Assembly (NCBI GenBank): GCA_023374025.1
Contig: SIJG01000005.1
Span: 1,224,782-1,288,781, forward strand
Source: Heterodera schachtii
Taxonomy: Eukaryota > Nematoda > Chromadorea > Rhabditida > Heteroderidae
Reading direction: 5' to 3'
Length of the DNA: 64,000 nucleotides
Part shown: piece after piece, positions 22,701 through 32,202 of the stretch
Layout: each line of letters starts with the position of its first letter
How positions within the stretch are numbered: position 1 is the first letter of the stretch
Made by a program: the position numbers and the translations under genes
Notes under the pieces: model-generated
The model's database searches: none
Told to the model about the DNA's origin: nothing
The model's input: the letters and a program-made list of their open reading frames with translations, nothing else

Positions 22701-24784
22701 CCCGGTAGCGTAGTAAAACATAAGGGTTGTACGGCACGACCTGTGAGTTGTCGTATATTAAGCCGTTTACCTCTATATTGGCACCACCATCCTGGGGTGC
22801 AGGCCGGTAATACAACGCAGGCCTGTCGGGCCGCAAAATCGTACATTTTGAGTAAGGGGCTGGGAAGCCCTTTTTGCAGCGCCCGTAATATTGGTCACGA
22901 GTACCACACCAACTTTCGCTGCACCTGTGCAGCTGCAAATGCATCAATTCGCGCACTTGGCGGTGCATTTCCGCGATGGGAGTGTCATCACCTTTTTCTG
23001 GCAAAAGTGGAATGTGAGCCCAAATGTATTGCTGAATAACATCTGGAACTGCATCCAGGTCAGTCTGGGCCACAATGTGTGCATGCGGGCCTCCACGGCC
23101 TTGGAACTCCATGGACTCTCCTGATCCAAGGATTGTTCCAAAGAACTTTTTTTCGTAAAGTTCTTCGCGGAATTCAGCAATTTTGCTGATCCACACACGC
23201 ATCCACATATCAAAACGGTCAGTGAATACTTGACCGTTGTTGTATAAGTTCGCTTTGAACTCTGGCCACTCACGATTGTTTGTGAATGTGATGAAGAGCC
23301 GCGCCTTTTTTGGGTTATGACAACGCGCAAAAATGGTATTGCAATTCTCATACATTTTCTTCCAATATTGGAGGCAGTTAACATTGTTATCGTTAAAACG
23401 AACAACACTGCCAATGTCATCAACAGTTCTCTGTTGGGCATTGGGGTTCTGCCGTGCCTGCTGCTTGTTGTATTGGTTGACCAAATAATGCAGCAAATTT
23501 TTTGGAGTGCTGACGCGCAGGTCCATGTCAGGTCTGCGCAAAAATGTGGCGACTTGCCAATCTATTTTTGCAGCCTGATCAAGAACCCAGCGTTGGCCAA
23601 GCCCTCCACCACATGATAAAATATGGTGGTATTGCATCTTCACGTTTTCCTCCCTTATTGCGAGGTAATACTTGCAATGATCTCGCAGGGAGACAAATTT
23701 TTTTGATTTGTCAATTTGGCCATAAAGTGAAGACGTAGAGGCAACTGACCCTGCATCAGAAGATGCAACCGACTGAGTGTCACACGAATCATTGTCTGAT
23801 TCGGCCTCAGAGTCGAATAGGCTGACTACATCTTGATCGCTTTTTCGCTTTCGCGATGGCGGCCTAGCATATTTAATGCCAGTAATATAACCATCATCAC
23901 CCAATGGCTTTATCAATGGGTATGTCAAGCTGTCAGTCCAAGGATTGAAAGGAGCAATTTCAGTCAATCGGCCTTGCCTGTTTTCGACCCAAATCCCCTT
24001 TTGCGGGGGTACTCCAGTTGGGTCCGCGTGAATTGCGAACATTCCCTCACCCGTTGAAGGGGTGATTATTTGATGCGGGTGGAGCTTTGGATCTTTTAGA
24101 GCTGCAGGGGTTCTGCGCTCATTCAACAAAGTCATACGGAAGAAGCGAAGTTCTTCCGGGTTGTGTTTTTTGAGGAGCTCCTGGAGCTGCTCACGCGCCT
24201 GCTTATACGCTTTCGCAGCAGGGTGATACTTTTGGATCATTTCTACCAAAAGCTCTAGGGTCGCTTCATTAAGCTCATGACCCTGCACAAACGCATCTTC
24301 GTTTTTAACATTTTCCCCAGTAAATATGGGGTTGTTTCGACGCATTTCCATAGCCTCGACTGGGTCCAAAATGTATAGCTGGCCAAAGCCAGGGATCTGG
24401 GTTGTCCCAGCCTGCATGCTGCTTATGCGGCGATGGAATTCTCCGTTAAGGATAACGGCCATCGGACCACCAGCAGGGCTCGGCTTGTTTCCAGCGGAAA
24501 CACTTGCAAATTGGAGCAAGTTATTATAACGCGACATGCGTCGCACAAACTCTTTACCCTGTTTTGGTTGGTTTTCACCAACGATAAGCTCCATAAGCTC
24601 TTGAGGGTGTGGGTTCAATTTTGGCAACACAACCCTTCCTTTTCGGCAGCATAGGCTGCTGTCTTCGTGAAGGAAGAGAAGGGAATCTGAAATTTTGCAT
24701 ACGTATGCACCCTGGGACGGGGCATCCGGGAAAACTATAGAAAAAAATTCTCGACGCCCAACTGAGTACCAAGGACGGATTTCT
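19772..24784 (-). mobile_element. autonomous Helitron transposon
   Basis: On the minus strand the element ends in a short hairpin region (AAGCGC..GCGCTT, about 19803-19818) followed by ACCCGCTAG at 19780-19772. The adjoining host base is T, as expected for a Helitron CTRR 3' end inserted before T. The Rep/helicase ORF fills 20248-24630 and stays open upstream to about 24784. The 5' TC end could not be placed, because the sequence upstream of the ORF merges with a divergently oriented X repeat at about 24685. The 3' terminus marks the right edge of segment A. Confidence 0.8.
20248..24630 (-). CDS. Helitron Rep-helicase (RepHel) transposase
   Basis: An uninterrupted frame of 1460 codons from the annotated Met encodes the rolling-circle transposase. 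The N-terminal Helitron-like domain has FQGRGGPHAHIVAQTD (HUH-type metal-binding motif) at about residues 510-525, and IKYALKYPFKG (catalytic-Tyr region). The C-terminal SF1B/Pif1-like helicase has FIFGDGGTGKTFLFGQ (Walker A), LIIIDEITML (Walker B), VIFSGDFKQSLPVVP, INQRL, and IQKGQGQTISTVG with LYTAFSRA. In-frame sequence upstream of the Met (SSLCCRKGRVVLPKLNPHP) matches the usual Helitron N-terminal CC..G.V.LP motif, so the true start is probably upstream or in another exon. No stop or frameshift was seen, so the element may be active or recently so. Confidence 0.92.
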   Translation of the reverse strand: MLPKLNPHPQELMELIVGENQPKQGKEFVRRMSRYNNLLQFASVSAGNKPSPAGGPMAVILNGEFHRRISSMQAGTTQIPGFGQLYILDPVEAMEMRRNNPIFTGENVKNEDAFVQGHELNEATLELLVEMIQKYHPAAKAYKQAREQLQELLKKHNPEELRFFRMTLLNERRTPAALKDPKLHPHQIITPSTGEGMFAIHADPTGVPPQKGIWVENRQGRLTEIAPFNPWTDSLTYPLIKPLGDDGYITGIKYARPPSRKRKSDQDVVSLFDSEAESDNDSCDTQSVASSDAGSVASTSSLYGQIDKSKKFVSLRDHCKYYLAIREENVKMQYHHILSCGGGLGQRWVLDQAAKIDWQVATFLRRPDMDLRVSTPKNLLHYLVNQYNKQQARQNPNAQQRTVDDIGSVVRFNDNNVNCLQYWKKMYENCNTIFARCHNPKKARLFITFTNNREWPEFKANLYNNGQVFTDRFDMWMRVWISKIAEFREELYEKKFFGTILGSGESMEFQGRGGPHAHIVAQTDLDAVPDVIQQYIWAHIPLLPEKGDDTPIAEMHRQVRELMHLQLHRCSESWCGTRDQYYGRCKKGFPAPYSKCTILRPDRPALYYRPAPQDGGANIEVNGLIYDNSQVVPYNPYVLLRYRVHHNVLFAYGNKANIKYALKYPFKGPGHCYVECKEEPGNKIGIDEPAQYAKMNFRGATEAYAVVNSTPYVRLSHHVVKLMIHLPNQQSIVYRAFQLVSKAQQIQQGTLPETQCSAYWKQWQNEWRHDPKFKDMLFEKVPEQFRWDKDKWVLYKRKPIKRPPIGRIVPVPPKDPERFALYSLMRHFPGDPDHLKMVNGQPCTSFTDAAIRHGLLEDDKIWDKTLAEAALSRWPDQMRWLFMSILVYGQPSNAVELWNKYKDQMYFPQGITTPAQRQAAELEALADIDWRLHSCFNLSCVHFGLPDPPNSIAKNTNAAINEFFFGDDDLNLPPGQPNPRPQQNTPPPLNTDQQAVFDAVVKAIQSDPRDATVPRRFFIFGDGGTGKTFLFGQIIRRLRKAPYNHKVLATASTGCAAILLPYGKTAHSTFRLGRDVSLDKLPSIPLESFFARRIREAQLIIIDEITMLHNTVIEVIDRVCKEMAIPQYKDLPFGGKTVIFSGDFKQSLPVVPHEGITAQVTACFQTSPLFRQFTTMKLTINQRLGQGQQAYLQMCRQIGLGETGEHFWIPPQFIVKSREELINFVYPNFQQLLGNDKELLNRLILAPHIDTCDEVNEMMMANVPGQVREYLSTDKPLDDRPLDIDEIESEVAALNRRTDSGMPPHCLRLKVGSVVVLLINKSDREGLINGTRIVLEELGDDRLVGRVINSNAIGGQVRFFLERSRNVFEDKTPGGLKYERLQFPIKPAFAMTIQKGQGQTISTVGIDLEREVFTHGQLYTAFSRATDGNNVRVHAPKREIDAQGQAKVLNIVAKNMLKLR

Positions 24785-26638
24785 TACTTTTTCGTGCGTT
24801 TGAGGGCCCGTAACTTTTTTTCTAAAACATGCAGCTCAAAAAGTCTGCTGGTAGGGACCTAAGTTGAAGTGTTGACTAAAATTCAAAAAAAATTCCAGGC
24901 CTCTACCTTTAATAGGGAAGGCTGTAGGTGCGTAGACTTTTTCAGTACCAACTTTGTCCAGTTCAGTCCCGGGTGAATAACTCATTAGGGTTTGATCTGA
25001 GCGGGGGGTCGCCAGCGGGTCTATTGTAGAGCTTGAAAAGCTCGATTTTTCCCGATTTTAAATTTTCGAAAATTTTCAAAATTTTTCGAGCTAGGCCTAA
25101 AAAACTGTTTTCGGGTTTTTGAATTTTAGGATTTTTTGCCGATTTTTCCCGGGAAAACTGAGACCACTTCCAAAACATAGTTTTTCGAGCTCTATCGACT
25201 GGTATTTTTTTCGAAAAAATTTTGGATTTTTCCCGGAAATAGAAAAAATTTTTGGCCTGAGCGGGACATTTGAGTCCCGGGCGCATAACTCTTCAGGGGT
25301 CGGTTTTAGCCAAAAAAGATATTAGGGCAAAATTGTAGCGCTTTCGAAGCTCTATCGAATGGTGCCCTAGATGTTCGAAAATTTTCAAAATTTTTCAAGC
25401 TAGGCCCCCTAGAAATTTTCAAAAATTTTTTTTTGGTTGATGAATGGAGTAAAAAATATTTTTCTGGGGCATTTTGAGGTGCTGAGCACGAATATGACCT
25501 TTGTTTTTTGTTTCGGAAATTTTAGAATTTTTTAAAAATACTTTATTTTTTGGGAAATTTTTGGCCCTCAGGATTTTGGGTTTTATTTTGAAAATTCATA
25601 GCTCATTTCATTGTGGGACGATTTTCATTCAATAAAGCATTAAAAATAGCAAAAAATAAGGAGAATTTTATGGGATTTATTTGGTATTTCTATCTCTAAA
25701 AAGAAAAAAGTTATTCCAGAATTTCTGGAAAAATTCGATTTTTCAGAAAATTAGGTCGCTGACCACGAATATGAAATCAGATTTTAGTTTAGGCATCGTT
25801 AAAACCTCAGAATCCCTGTGTGATTGGGGATTCTGAGGCATCATTTTGAGGGGGGGGGGAGTTCGAATCCGGGCGGTGTACATTATTTTCTATTTATTTT
25901 TTTGAGTTTATTTTCAATGCTTTTAATTCATTTAAAAGAGTGTTTGTTGTTTTAATAAAAAATAAAATTTTTTAATTTTAAATTATTTTTTTTTGTGAAA
26001 AATTTTATTAAAATTAATTAATATTTTTTTAATTAAAGCATTACATATATTTTCTTATTTGTGTTAGTCAGAAATTAATTTAATTTCAATTTAAATAAAT
26101 TTAAATTATTGTAAGCTTTAAAGATTATTTTTAATTAATAAAAAAGGAATAAAAAAAGGAATTTATTTTACAATTTTCAAAAATAATTAATGCATTTTTG
26201 TACCTCTTCTAATCACTTTTGTACCTCTTCTAATCACTTTTGTACCTCTTCTCATCACTTTTGTACCTCTTCTAATCACTTTTGTACCTCTTCTCATCAC
26301 TTTTGTACCTCTTCTAATTAGTTGTACCTCTTTTAATCACTGTGGTTGTACCTCTTCCCCCGTGGTTGTACCACTTCCCCTGTGGTTGTACCCCTTCCGC
26401 CATGGTTGTACGAAGTGCCCGTCTGAGTCCAACTAAATTTAAAACGGGCGCGAAGCGCCCATTCGAGGCCGCGAAGCGGCCTAAAAATCACTGAATTTTT
26501 TTAATCCAAATTTTTCACAACAAAAAAATCTCTCCAACAAATTCGATCAATTTGAATCGTTTCAAAGCCTAGGTAGCGAAGCTCAAGAAGCGCGAAGCGC
26601 TTTTCCGGGCCCAGATCCGACGGTCACCCACCCGCTAG
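24685..26638 (+). mobile_element. X repeat copy 1, non-autonomous Helitron-like
   Basis: This is a 2-kb non-coding unit. Its 3' part carries GGTAGCGAAGCTCAAGAAGC, a GCGCGAAGCGC hairpin and terminal ACCCGCTAG (26630-26638) followed by T, matching the Helitron 3' end at 19772. It includes a 12-bp-stem hairpin CCTCAGAATCCC..GGGATTCTGAGG (about 25805-25840), a minisatellite (26197-26413) and single copies of the GC-rich hairpin motifs (26440-26480). The left edge merges into the Helitron ORF 5' region. Confidence 0.65.
26197..26413 (+). repeat. minisatellite TTTTGTACCTCTTCTAATCAC
   Basis: About ten tandem units of 17-21 bp vary around TTTTGTACCTCTTCTAATCA, ending in degenerate GTACCTCTTCCCC forms. 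Homologous arrays lie at 28373-28755 and inverted at 30953-31130, always just inside the 3' part of X. Confidence 0.8.
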
Positions 26639-28372
26639 TTATATATTGTTATATGACAAGGGTTTCGTCGCTAAAACATTTCTCGGGATCGGGAACGGGG
26701 GGCTGAAATTTTGCACAGTAGCACTCGGACGGGGCATCGGGAAACTATAGGTTTTCTCTCCGCGGGCCAACTGAGTACCAGGCGATAAACGATTTTGCGT
26801 GCGTTGAGGCCGTAATTTTTCTTCTAAAACTATGGACTAAAAAGCTGTAAGGCCTAAGTGAAGTGCTAAAACTTCAAAAAATTCAGGGCTCGACCAATAG
26901 GAAGCCTGTAGGTTAGGCAACGTAGTACAACTTTGGACACTCAGTACCGGCGAATAATCGTCGGGTTTGATCTGAGCAGGGGTCGCCAGCGGACTTATTG
27001 TAGAGCTCAGAAGCGATTTTCCAATTTTAAAATTTCGAAAATTTTCAAAAATTTTCGAGCTAGGCCTAAAAGTCGGTTTTTGGGTTTTTGAATTTTATGA
27101 TTTTTTAACGATTTTTTTCGTTGAAAACGGAGACCACTTTCAAAACATCGTTTTCGAGCTCTATCGATTGGTAACATTTTTAGAAAACTTTCGATTTTTT
27201 CCCGAAATAGAAAAATTTTTGGCCTGAGCGGGACATTTGAGTCCAGGGCCCATAACTCGTCGGGGGTCGGTTTTAGCCAAAAATTGTCCTAGATCAAAAT
27301 GGTAGAGCTTTTAGCTCTATCGAACGGTGTGCAATATGTACGGAATTTCAAAAATTTTCGAGCTAGGCCCCCTTGAAATTTTCAAAAAATTTTTTTTTGG
27401 GTCATAAAAAAGAGAAAAATATTTTTCTTGGATATTTTGAGGTGCTGATCACGAATATGCTATTCGTTTTCAGTTTCATAATTTTTGGAATTTTTTAAAA
27501 AATTCGAAAATATTTTCCAATTTTTGGCCCTCGGAATTTTGAGCTGATTTTTGAAAATTCATAACAAATCGAAGGGTTCATCAATTTTAGTGAAATAATG
27601 AAATAAAAATAGAGAAAAATAAGGAGAATTTTATGGATTTTATTTTAAATTTTTATCTTTAAAATAAAAAAAGTTATTCCAGAAATTCTGGAAATTTTCG
27701 ATTTTTCAGAAAATTTTTTTTATCTCGGTTCTGAAAAGTCTGTCTGGAAAAATAAAATACTACAAAAATCCGAAATTTTTTGCTCTATAATACAAAATTT
27801 ATTTTGCATTTTTATCACTTTTTTTAAAAAAGATACAAAAATAAATTGATTTTGGGATTCGGTACCAAAGGGGGGTGACCAGGATTTTTGAGTGGAAAAA
27901 TTTTTTCATCAAAAATCTTCAAAAAACATATCTATAGGGCCAATTTAGGACGCTGATCACGAATATGAAATCAGATTTCACTTAAGACATCGTTAAGGCC
28001 TCAGAATCCCCGTGTGATTGGGGATTCTGGGACATCATTTTGAGGGGGGGGGGGGAAGGTTCGGATCCGGGCGGTGTACGTTAATTTTCTATTTATTTTT
28101 GAGTTAATTTTCCATATTTTTAATTAATTTAAAAGAGTGATTGTTTTTTTAAAAAAATAATTTTTTATTTTAAATTAATTATTTATTTGTGAAAAATTTT
28201 TTTAACTTAATTTTTTATTTCATTAAAGAATTTCATATATTTTTTTTATTTGATTTTGTCAGAAATTAATTTCATTTCAATTTAAATAAATTTAAATTAT
28301 TATAAGCTTCAAAGTTTTTTTTATTCATAAAAAGAGAAATTATTTTACAATTTTTAAAAATTATTAATGCAT

Positions 28373-28755
28373 TTTTCACTGTTGTACCTCTTCTCATCAC
28401 TGTTGTACCTCCTCTGATCACTATTGTACCTTTCTGATCACCATTGTACCTTTCTGATCACCATTGTACCTCTTCTGATCACCATTGTACCTTTCTGATC
28501 ACCATTGTACCTCTTCTGATCACCATTGTACCTCTTCTAATCACTGTTGTACCTCTTCCCCCGTAGTTGTACCTCTTCCCCTGTGGTTGTACCTATTCCA
28601 CACGTGGTTGTACCTCTTCAACACGTGGTTGTATGTCTCCTAATCACTGTTGTACCTCTTTTAATCACTGTTGTACCTTTTCTAATCAGTGTTGTACCTC
28701 TTTTAATCAGTTTGTACCTCTTTTAATCACTGTTGTACCTCTTCTAACATTTGTT
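28373..28755 (+). repeat. minisatellite, GTACCTCTTCTGATCACCATT variants
   Basis: About nineteen tandem units of 17-21 bp share TTGTACCTCTT, with alternating spacers GATCACCAT, AATCACTG and AATCAGTG. It is the same family as the arrays at 26197 and 30953. Confidence 0.8.
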
Positions 28756-28850
28756 GTAGGTGGGTGTGTGGGGGGGGGCGTGGGGGGGGGGGGTGGGGGG
28801 GGGGGGGGGGGGTAGTGGGGGGGGGGGGGGGGGGAAGGGGAGGGTGAATA
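28756..28850 (+). repeat. poly-G tract
   Basis: About 95 bases are almost entirely G, with isolated T, C and A interruptions and several runs of 9-20 G. This is a strong G-quadruplex candidate. Length is likely unstable and error-prone in sequencing. Confidence 0.85.
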
Positions 28851-28929
28851 CATTATTCAACTATTTTAATTCATTCTAGCGACGCGGCGAAGCCGCGTCC
28901 CATAGCGCGATAGCGCTCTAAGGCGTTTT

Positions 28930-29632
28930 TTCACTAAAATCAACCCCTGACGAGTTATGGGCCCGGGACTCAAATGTCCCGCTTAGGCCAAAATTTTTTT
29001 CTATTTCCGGAAAAAAAACCGAAATTTTTTCGAAAAAAATACCAGTCGATAGAGCTCGAAAAACTATGTTTTGGAAGTGGTCTCAGTTTTCCCGGGAAAA
29101 ATCGGCAAAAAATCCTAAAATTCAAAAACCCGAAAACAGTTTTTTAGGCCTAGCTCGAAAAATTTTGAAAATTTTCGAAAATTTAAAATCGGGAAAAATC
29201 GAGCCTTTCAAGCTCTACAATAGTCCCGCTGGCGACCCCCCGCTCAGATCAAACCCTAATGAGTTATTCACCCGGGACTGAACTGGACAAAGTTGGTACT
29301 GAAAAAGTCCACGCACCTACAGCCTTCCCTATTAAAGGTAGAAGCCTGGAAATTTTTTTGAATTTTAGTCAACACTTCAACTTAGGTCCCTACCAGCGGA
29401 AACTTTTTGATTCGGGTTTTAGGAAAAAAGTTATGGGCCCTAAAATGAGCGAAAAAGTGACAAATCGCTTCTCGGGACTCAGTCGTCCTCTCTGATTTTT
29501 TTCCTATAGTTTTCCCGGATACTCCTCAAAAAGTTGTAAGACCCTTCCACCAATTTCAGGGCGCTCCCGGCCTTCGGCCGGGAGATAATGGTTTTAGGGA
29601 TGAAACTCCTTGTCAATATAACATATATATAA
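28930..29632 (-). repeat. X repeat copy 3, inverted and truncated
   Basis: On the minus strand it starts TTATATATATGTTATATTGA at 29632 and covers only the 5' part of X (GTCCCGGGTGAATAACTCAT, GTCGCCAGCGGG, GGGACATTTGAGTCCCGGG). Together with copy 2 it forms inverted arms about the poly-G centre. Confidence 0.65.
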
Positions 29633-29823
29633 CTAGCGGGTGCGTGAACCGTCGGATCTGGGCCTGGGAAAAAGCGCTTCGCGCTTTGGGAGCTTCGCTA
29701 CCTAGATTGTTGTTGGTTGGGTGGAGATTTGAAATTTTTTAAAAATTATCAGCGATTTTTAGGCCGCTGCGCAGTGAAGCGACTCAAATTGATTGAATTG
29801 GTTGTGATTAGAAGAGGTACAAC

Positions 29824-30945
29824 CACGGTTTTTTCAGGCATTTTTAGGCCGCTTCGCGGCCTCGAACGGGCGCTTCGCGCCCGTTTTTAAATTTAGTTGG
29901 GCCTTTTCGGCCGCTTCGCGGCCTCAGACGGGCGCTTCGCGCCCGTTTTTAATTTTTGTTGGGCGTTTTCGGCCGCTTCGCGGCTTCATACGGGCGCTTC
30001 GCGCCCGTTTTAAAATTGTGTTGACCTTTTCGGCCGCTTCGCGGCCTCGAACGGGCGCTTCGCGCCCGTTTTTAAATTTAGGCCTCAGACGGGCGCTTCG
30101 CGCCCGTTTTTAAATTTTGTTGGGCCTTTTAGGCCGCTTCGCGGCCTCGAACGGGCGCTTCGCGCCCGTTTTTAAATTTAGTTGGGCCTTTTCGGCCGCT
30201 TCGCGGCCTCAGACGGGCGCTTCGCGCCCGTTTTTAATTTTTGTTGGACGTTTTCGGCCGCTTCGCGGCTTCATACGGGCGCTTCGCGCCCGTTTTAAAA
30301 TTGTGTTGACCTTTTCGGCCGCTTCGCGGCCTCGAACGGGCGCTTCGCGCCCGTTTTTAAATTTAGGCCTCAGACGGGCGCTTCGCGCCCGTTTTTAAAT
30401 TTAGTTGGGCCTTTTAGGCCGCTTCGCGGCCTCGAACGGGCGCTTCGCGCCCGTTTTTAAATTTAGTTGGGCCTTTTCGGCCGCTTCGCGGCCTCAGACG
30501 GGCGCTTCGCGCCCGTTTTTAATTTTTGTTGGACGTTTTCGGCCGCTTCGCGGCTTCATACGGGCGCTTCGCGCCCGTTTTAAAATTGTGTTGACCTTTT
30601 CGGCCGCTTCGCGGCCTCGAACGGGCGCTTCGCGCCCGTTTTTAAATTTAGGCCTCAGACGGGCGCGAAGCGCCCGTTTTTAAATTTTGTTGGGCTTTTC
30701 GGCCGCTTCGCGGCCTCAGACGGGCGCTTCGCGCCCGTTTTTAAAATTTTTTTGCTCAGACGGGCGCTTCGCGCCCGTTTTTAATTTTTGTTGGGCCTTT
30801 TCGGCCGCTTCGCGGCCTCAGACGGGCGCTTCGCGCCCGTTTTTAAAATTTTTTTGCTCTGACGGGCGCTTCGCGCCCGTTTTTAAATTTTGTTGGGCCT
30901 TTCGGCCGCTTCGCGGCCTCAGACGGGCGCTTCGCGCCCGTTTTA
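29824..30945. repeat. GC-rich hairpin satellite (GGCCGCTTCGCGGCC / CGGGCGCTTCGCGCCCG)
   Basis: A tandem array of roughly 60-bp units contains two perfect palindromic hairpins each: GGCCGC-TTC-GCGGCC and CGGGCGC-TTC-GCGCCCG, separated by TTTTTAAATTT spacers. About twenty of the second hairpin are present. Two adjacent 288-bp blocks (about 30117-30404 and 30405-30690) are nearly identical, showing higher-order duplication. One unit near 30660 has the loop flipped to GAA. The open frames across it are periodic artefacts. Confidence 0.9.
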
Positions 30946-30952
30946 AAAGTCA

Positions 30953-31130
30953 CAACAGTGATTTGAAGAGGTACAAAAAAGTGATTTGAAAAGGTACAAA
31001 AAAGTGATTAGAAGAGGTACAATGATGATTAGAAGAGGTACAACAGTGATTAGAAGAGGTTTACAATGGTGATTAAAGAGGTACAACAGTGATTAGAAGA
31101 GGTACAATGATGATTAACGGAGGTACAAAA
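30953..31130 (-). repeat. minisatellite, inverted copy
   Basis: Seven to eight units of GTGATTAGAAGAGGTACAA type, the reverse complement of the arrays in the left arm of the palindrome. Confidence 0.8.
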
Positions 31131-32102
31131 AATTTTAAAAATTGTAAAATAATTGTCATTTTTATTAATTAAAAAAACTTTAAAGCTTATAATAATTTAA
31201 ATTTATTTAAATTGAAATGAAATTAATTTCTCATAAACTCAATTTAAAAAATATATGAAATTCTTGGATTAAACAAAAAATTTTTCACAAAAAATAATTT
31301 AATTTAAATAAAAAAATTAATTAAAAAAAACAAACACTCTTTTAAATTAATTAAAAACATTTAAAAATAAGCAAAAAATAAATGGAAAAATAATATACAT
31401 CGCCCGGCTTCGAACTTTCCCCCCTCCCAAAAAATGATGACCCAGAATCCCCAATCACACAGGGATTCTGAGGTCTTAAGTATGTCAGAAGCAAAATCTG
31501 ATCACGTATTCGTGATCAGCGCCTTAAATTGTCCTTATAGACATGTTTTTTGATGATTTTTGATGAAAAAATTTTTCACTCAAAAATCCTGGTCACCCCC
31601 CTTTGGTCCCGAATCCCAAAATCACTTTTATTTTTGTATCTTGTTTTAAAAAAGTGATAAAAAGATGAAATAAAATTTATCTAATAGAGAAAAAAATTAC
31701 GGATTTTTGTAGTATTTTACTTTTCACGAGTGACTTTTCAGAACCGAGTTCTGAATTTTTTTCTGAAAAATTGAATTTTTCCAGAAATTCTGGAATAACT
31801 TTTTCCTTTTTGAAGTTATAAATATAAAATAAATACCATAAAATTCTCCTTATTTTTTGCTATTTTTAATGCTTTATTGCATGAAAATCGTCCCACAATG
31901 AAATGAGCTATGAATTTTCAAAATAAAACCCAAAATCCTGAGGGCCAAAAAATTTCCAAAAAATAAAGAATTTTTAAAAATTTCCAAAAATTCTGAAACG
32001 TGAAACAAAGGTCATATTCGTGCTCAGCACCTCAAAATACCCCAGAAAAAAATTTTTCACCCTCTTTTCAACCCAAAAAAATTTTCGAAAATTTCTAGGG
32101 GG

Positions 32103-32202
32103 CTTCACAACTAGGAATACTGTAATATTTGAAGGAAGACAATCCGCCACAGATGAGACACTTTTTGGCTTCACATTTTGGGATTATCTCCATTTTTGGC
32201 AT
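32103..32202 (-). pseudogene. isolated NHR exon 1 (copy)
   Basis: It is identical to exon 1 of the intact receptor (start codon at 32202, CLICGG..SIPSCE half-finger). The sequence after the last exon base is X repeat instead of an intron, so no donor site and no second finger follow. It is a non-functional fragment. Confidence 0.85.

Larger units (their letters stand above)
26639..28870 (+). repeat. X repeat copy 2
   Basis: It is a diverged second unit in the same direction, starting TTATATATTGTTATATGACA directly after the CTAG of copy 1. It repeats the order of copy 1 (ACTGAGTACCAGG, GGCCTGAGCGGGACATTTGA, the CCTCAGAATCC hairpin near 28000-28035, a minisatellite). It then runs into a poly-G tract instead of the usual 3' end. 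It is non-coding. Confidence 0.65.
29633..32102 (-). mobile_element. X repeat copy 4, inverted, with expanded arrays
   Basis: On the minus strand it ends CACCCGCTAG at 29633, again the Helitron-type 3' end. Reading inward on the plus strand, it holds the hairpin satellite (29824-30945), a minisatellite (30953-31130), an AT-rich tract, the AGAATCCCCAATCACACAGG hairpin (31442-31477) and further X sequence. It breaks at CTAGGGGG/CTTCAC (32102/32103), where duplication copy A' begins. It is non-coding. Confidence 0.65.

Noticed and set aside
22944..23441. 165-codon minus frame and many plus frames across 20-24.6 kb
   Set aside because: Shadows in other frames of the intact Helitron transposase.
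26197..28755. CRISPR-like regular repeats
   Set aside because: Units of 17-21 bp have no unique spacers and lie inside a eukaryotic transposon-like repeat, so this is a minisatellite.
30117..30989. Three similar open frames of about 92-100 codons with repeating RFAASNGRFAP-type words
   Set aside because: They are translation of the GC hairpin satellite. Periodicity follows the DNA repeat, and the same DNA is open in several frames.
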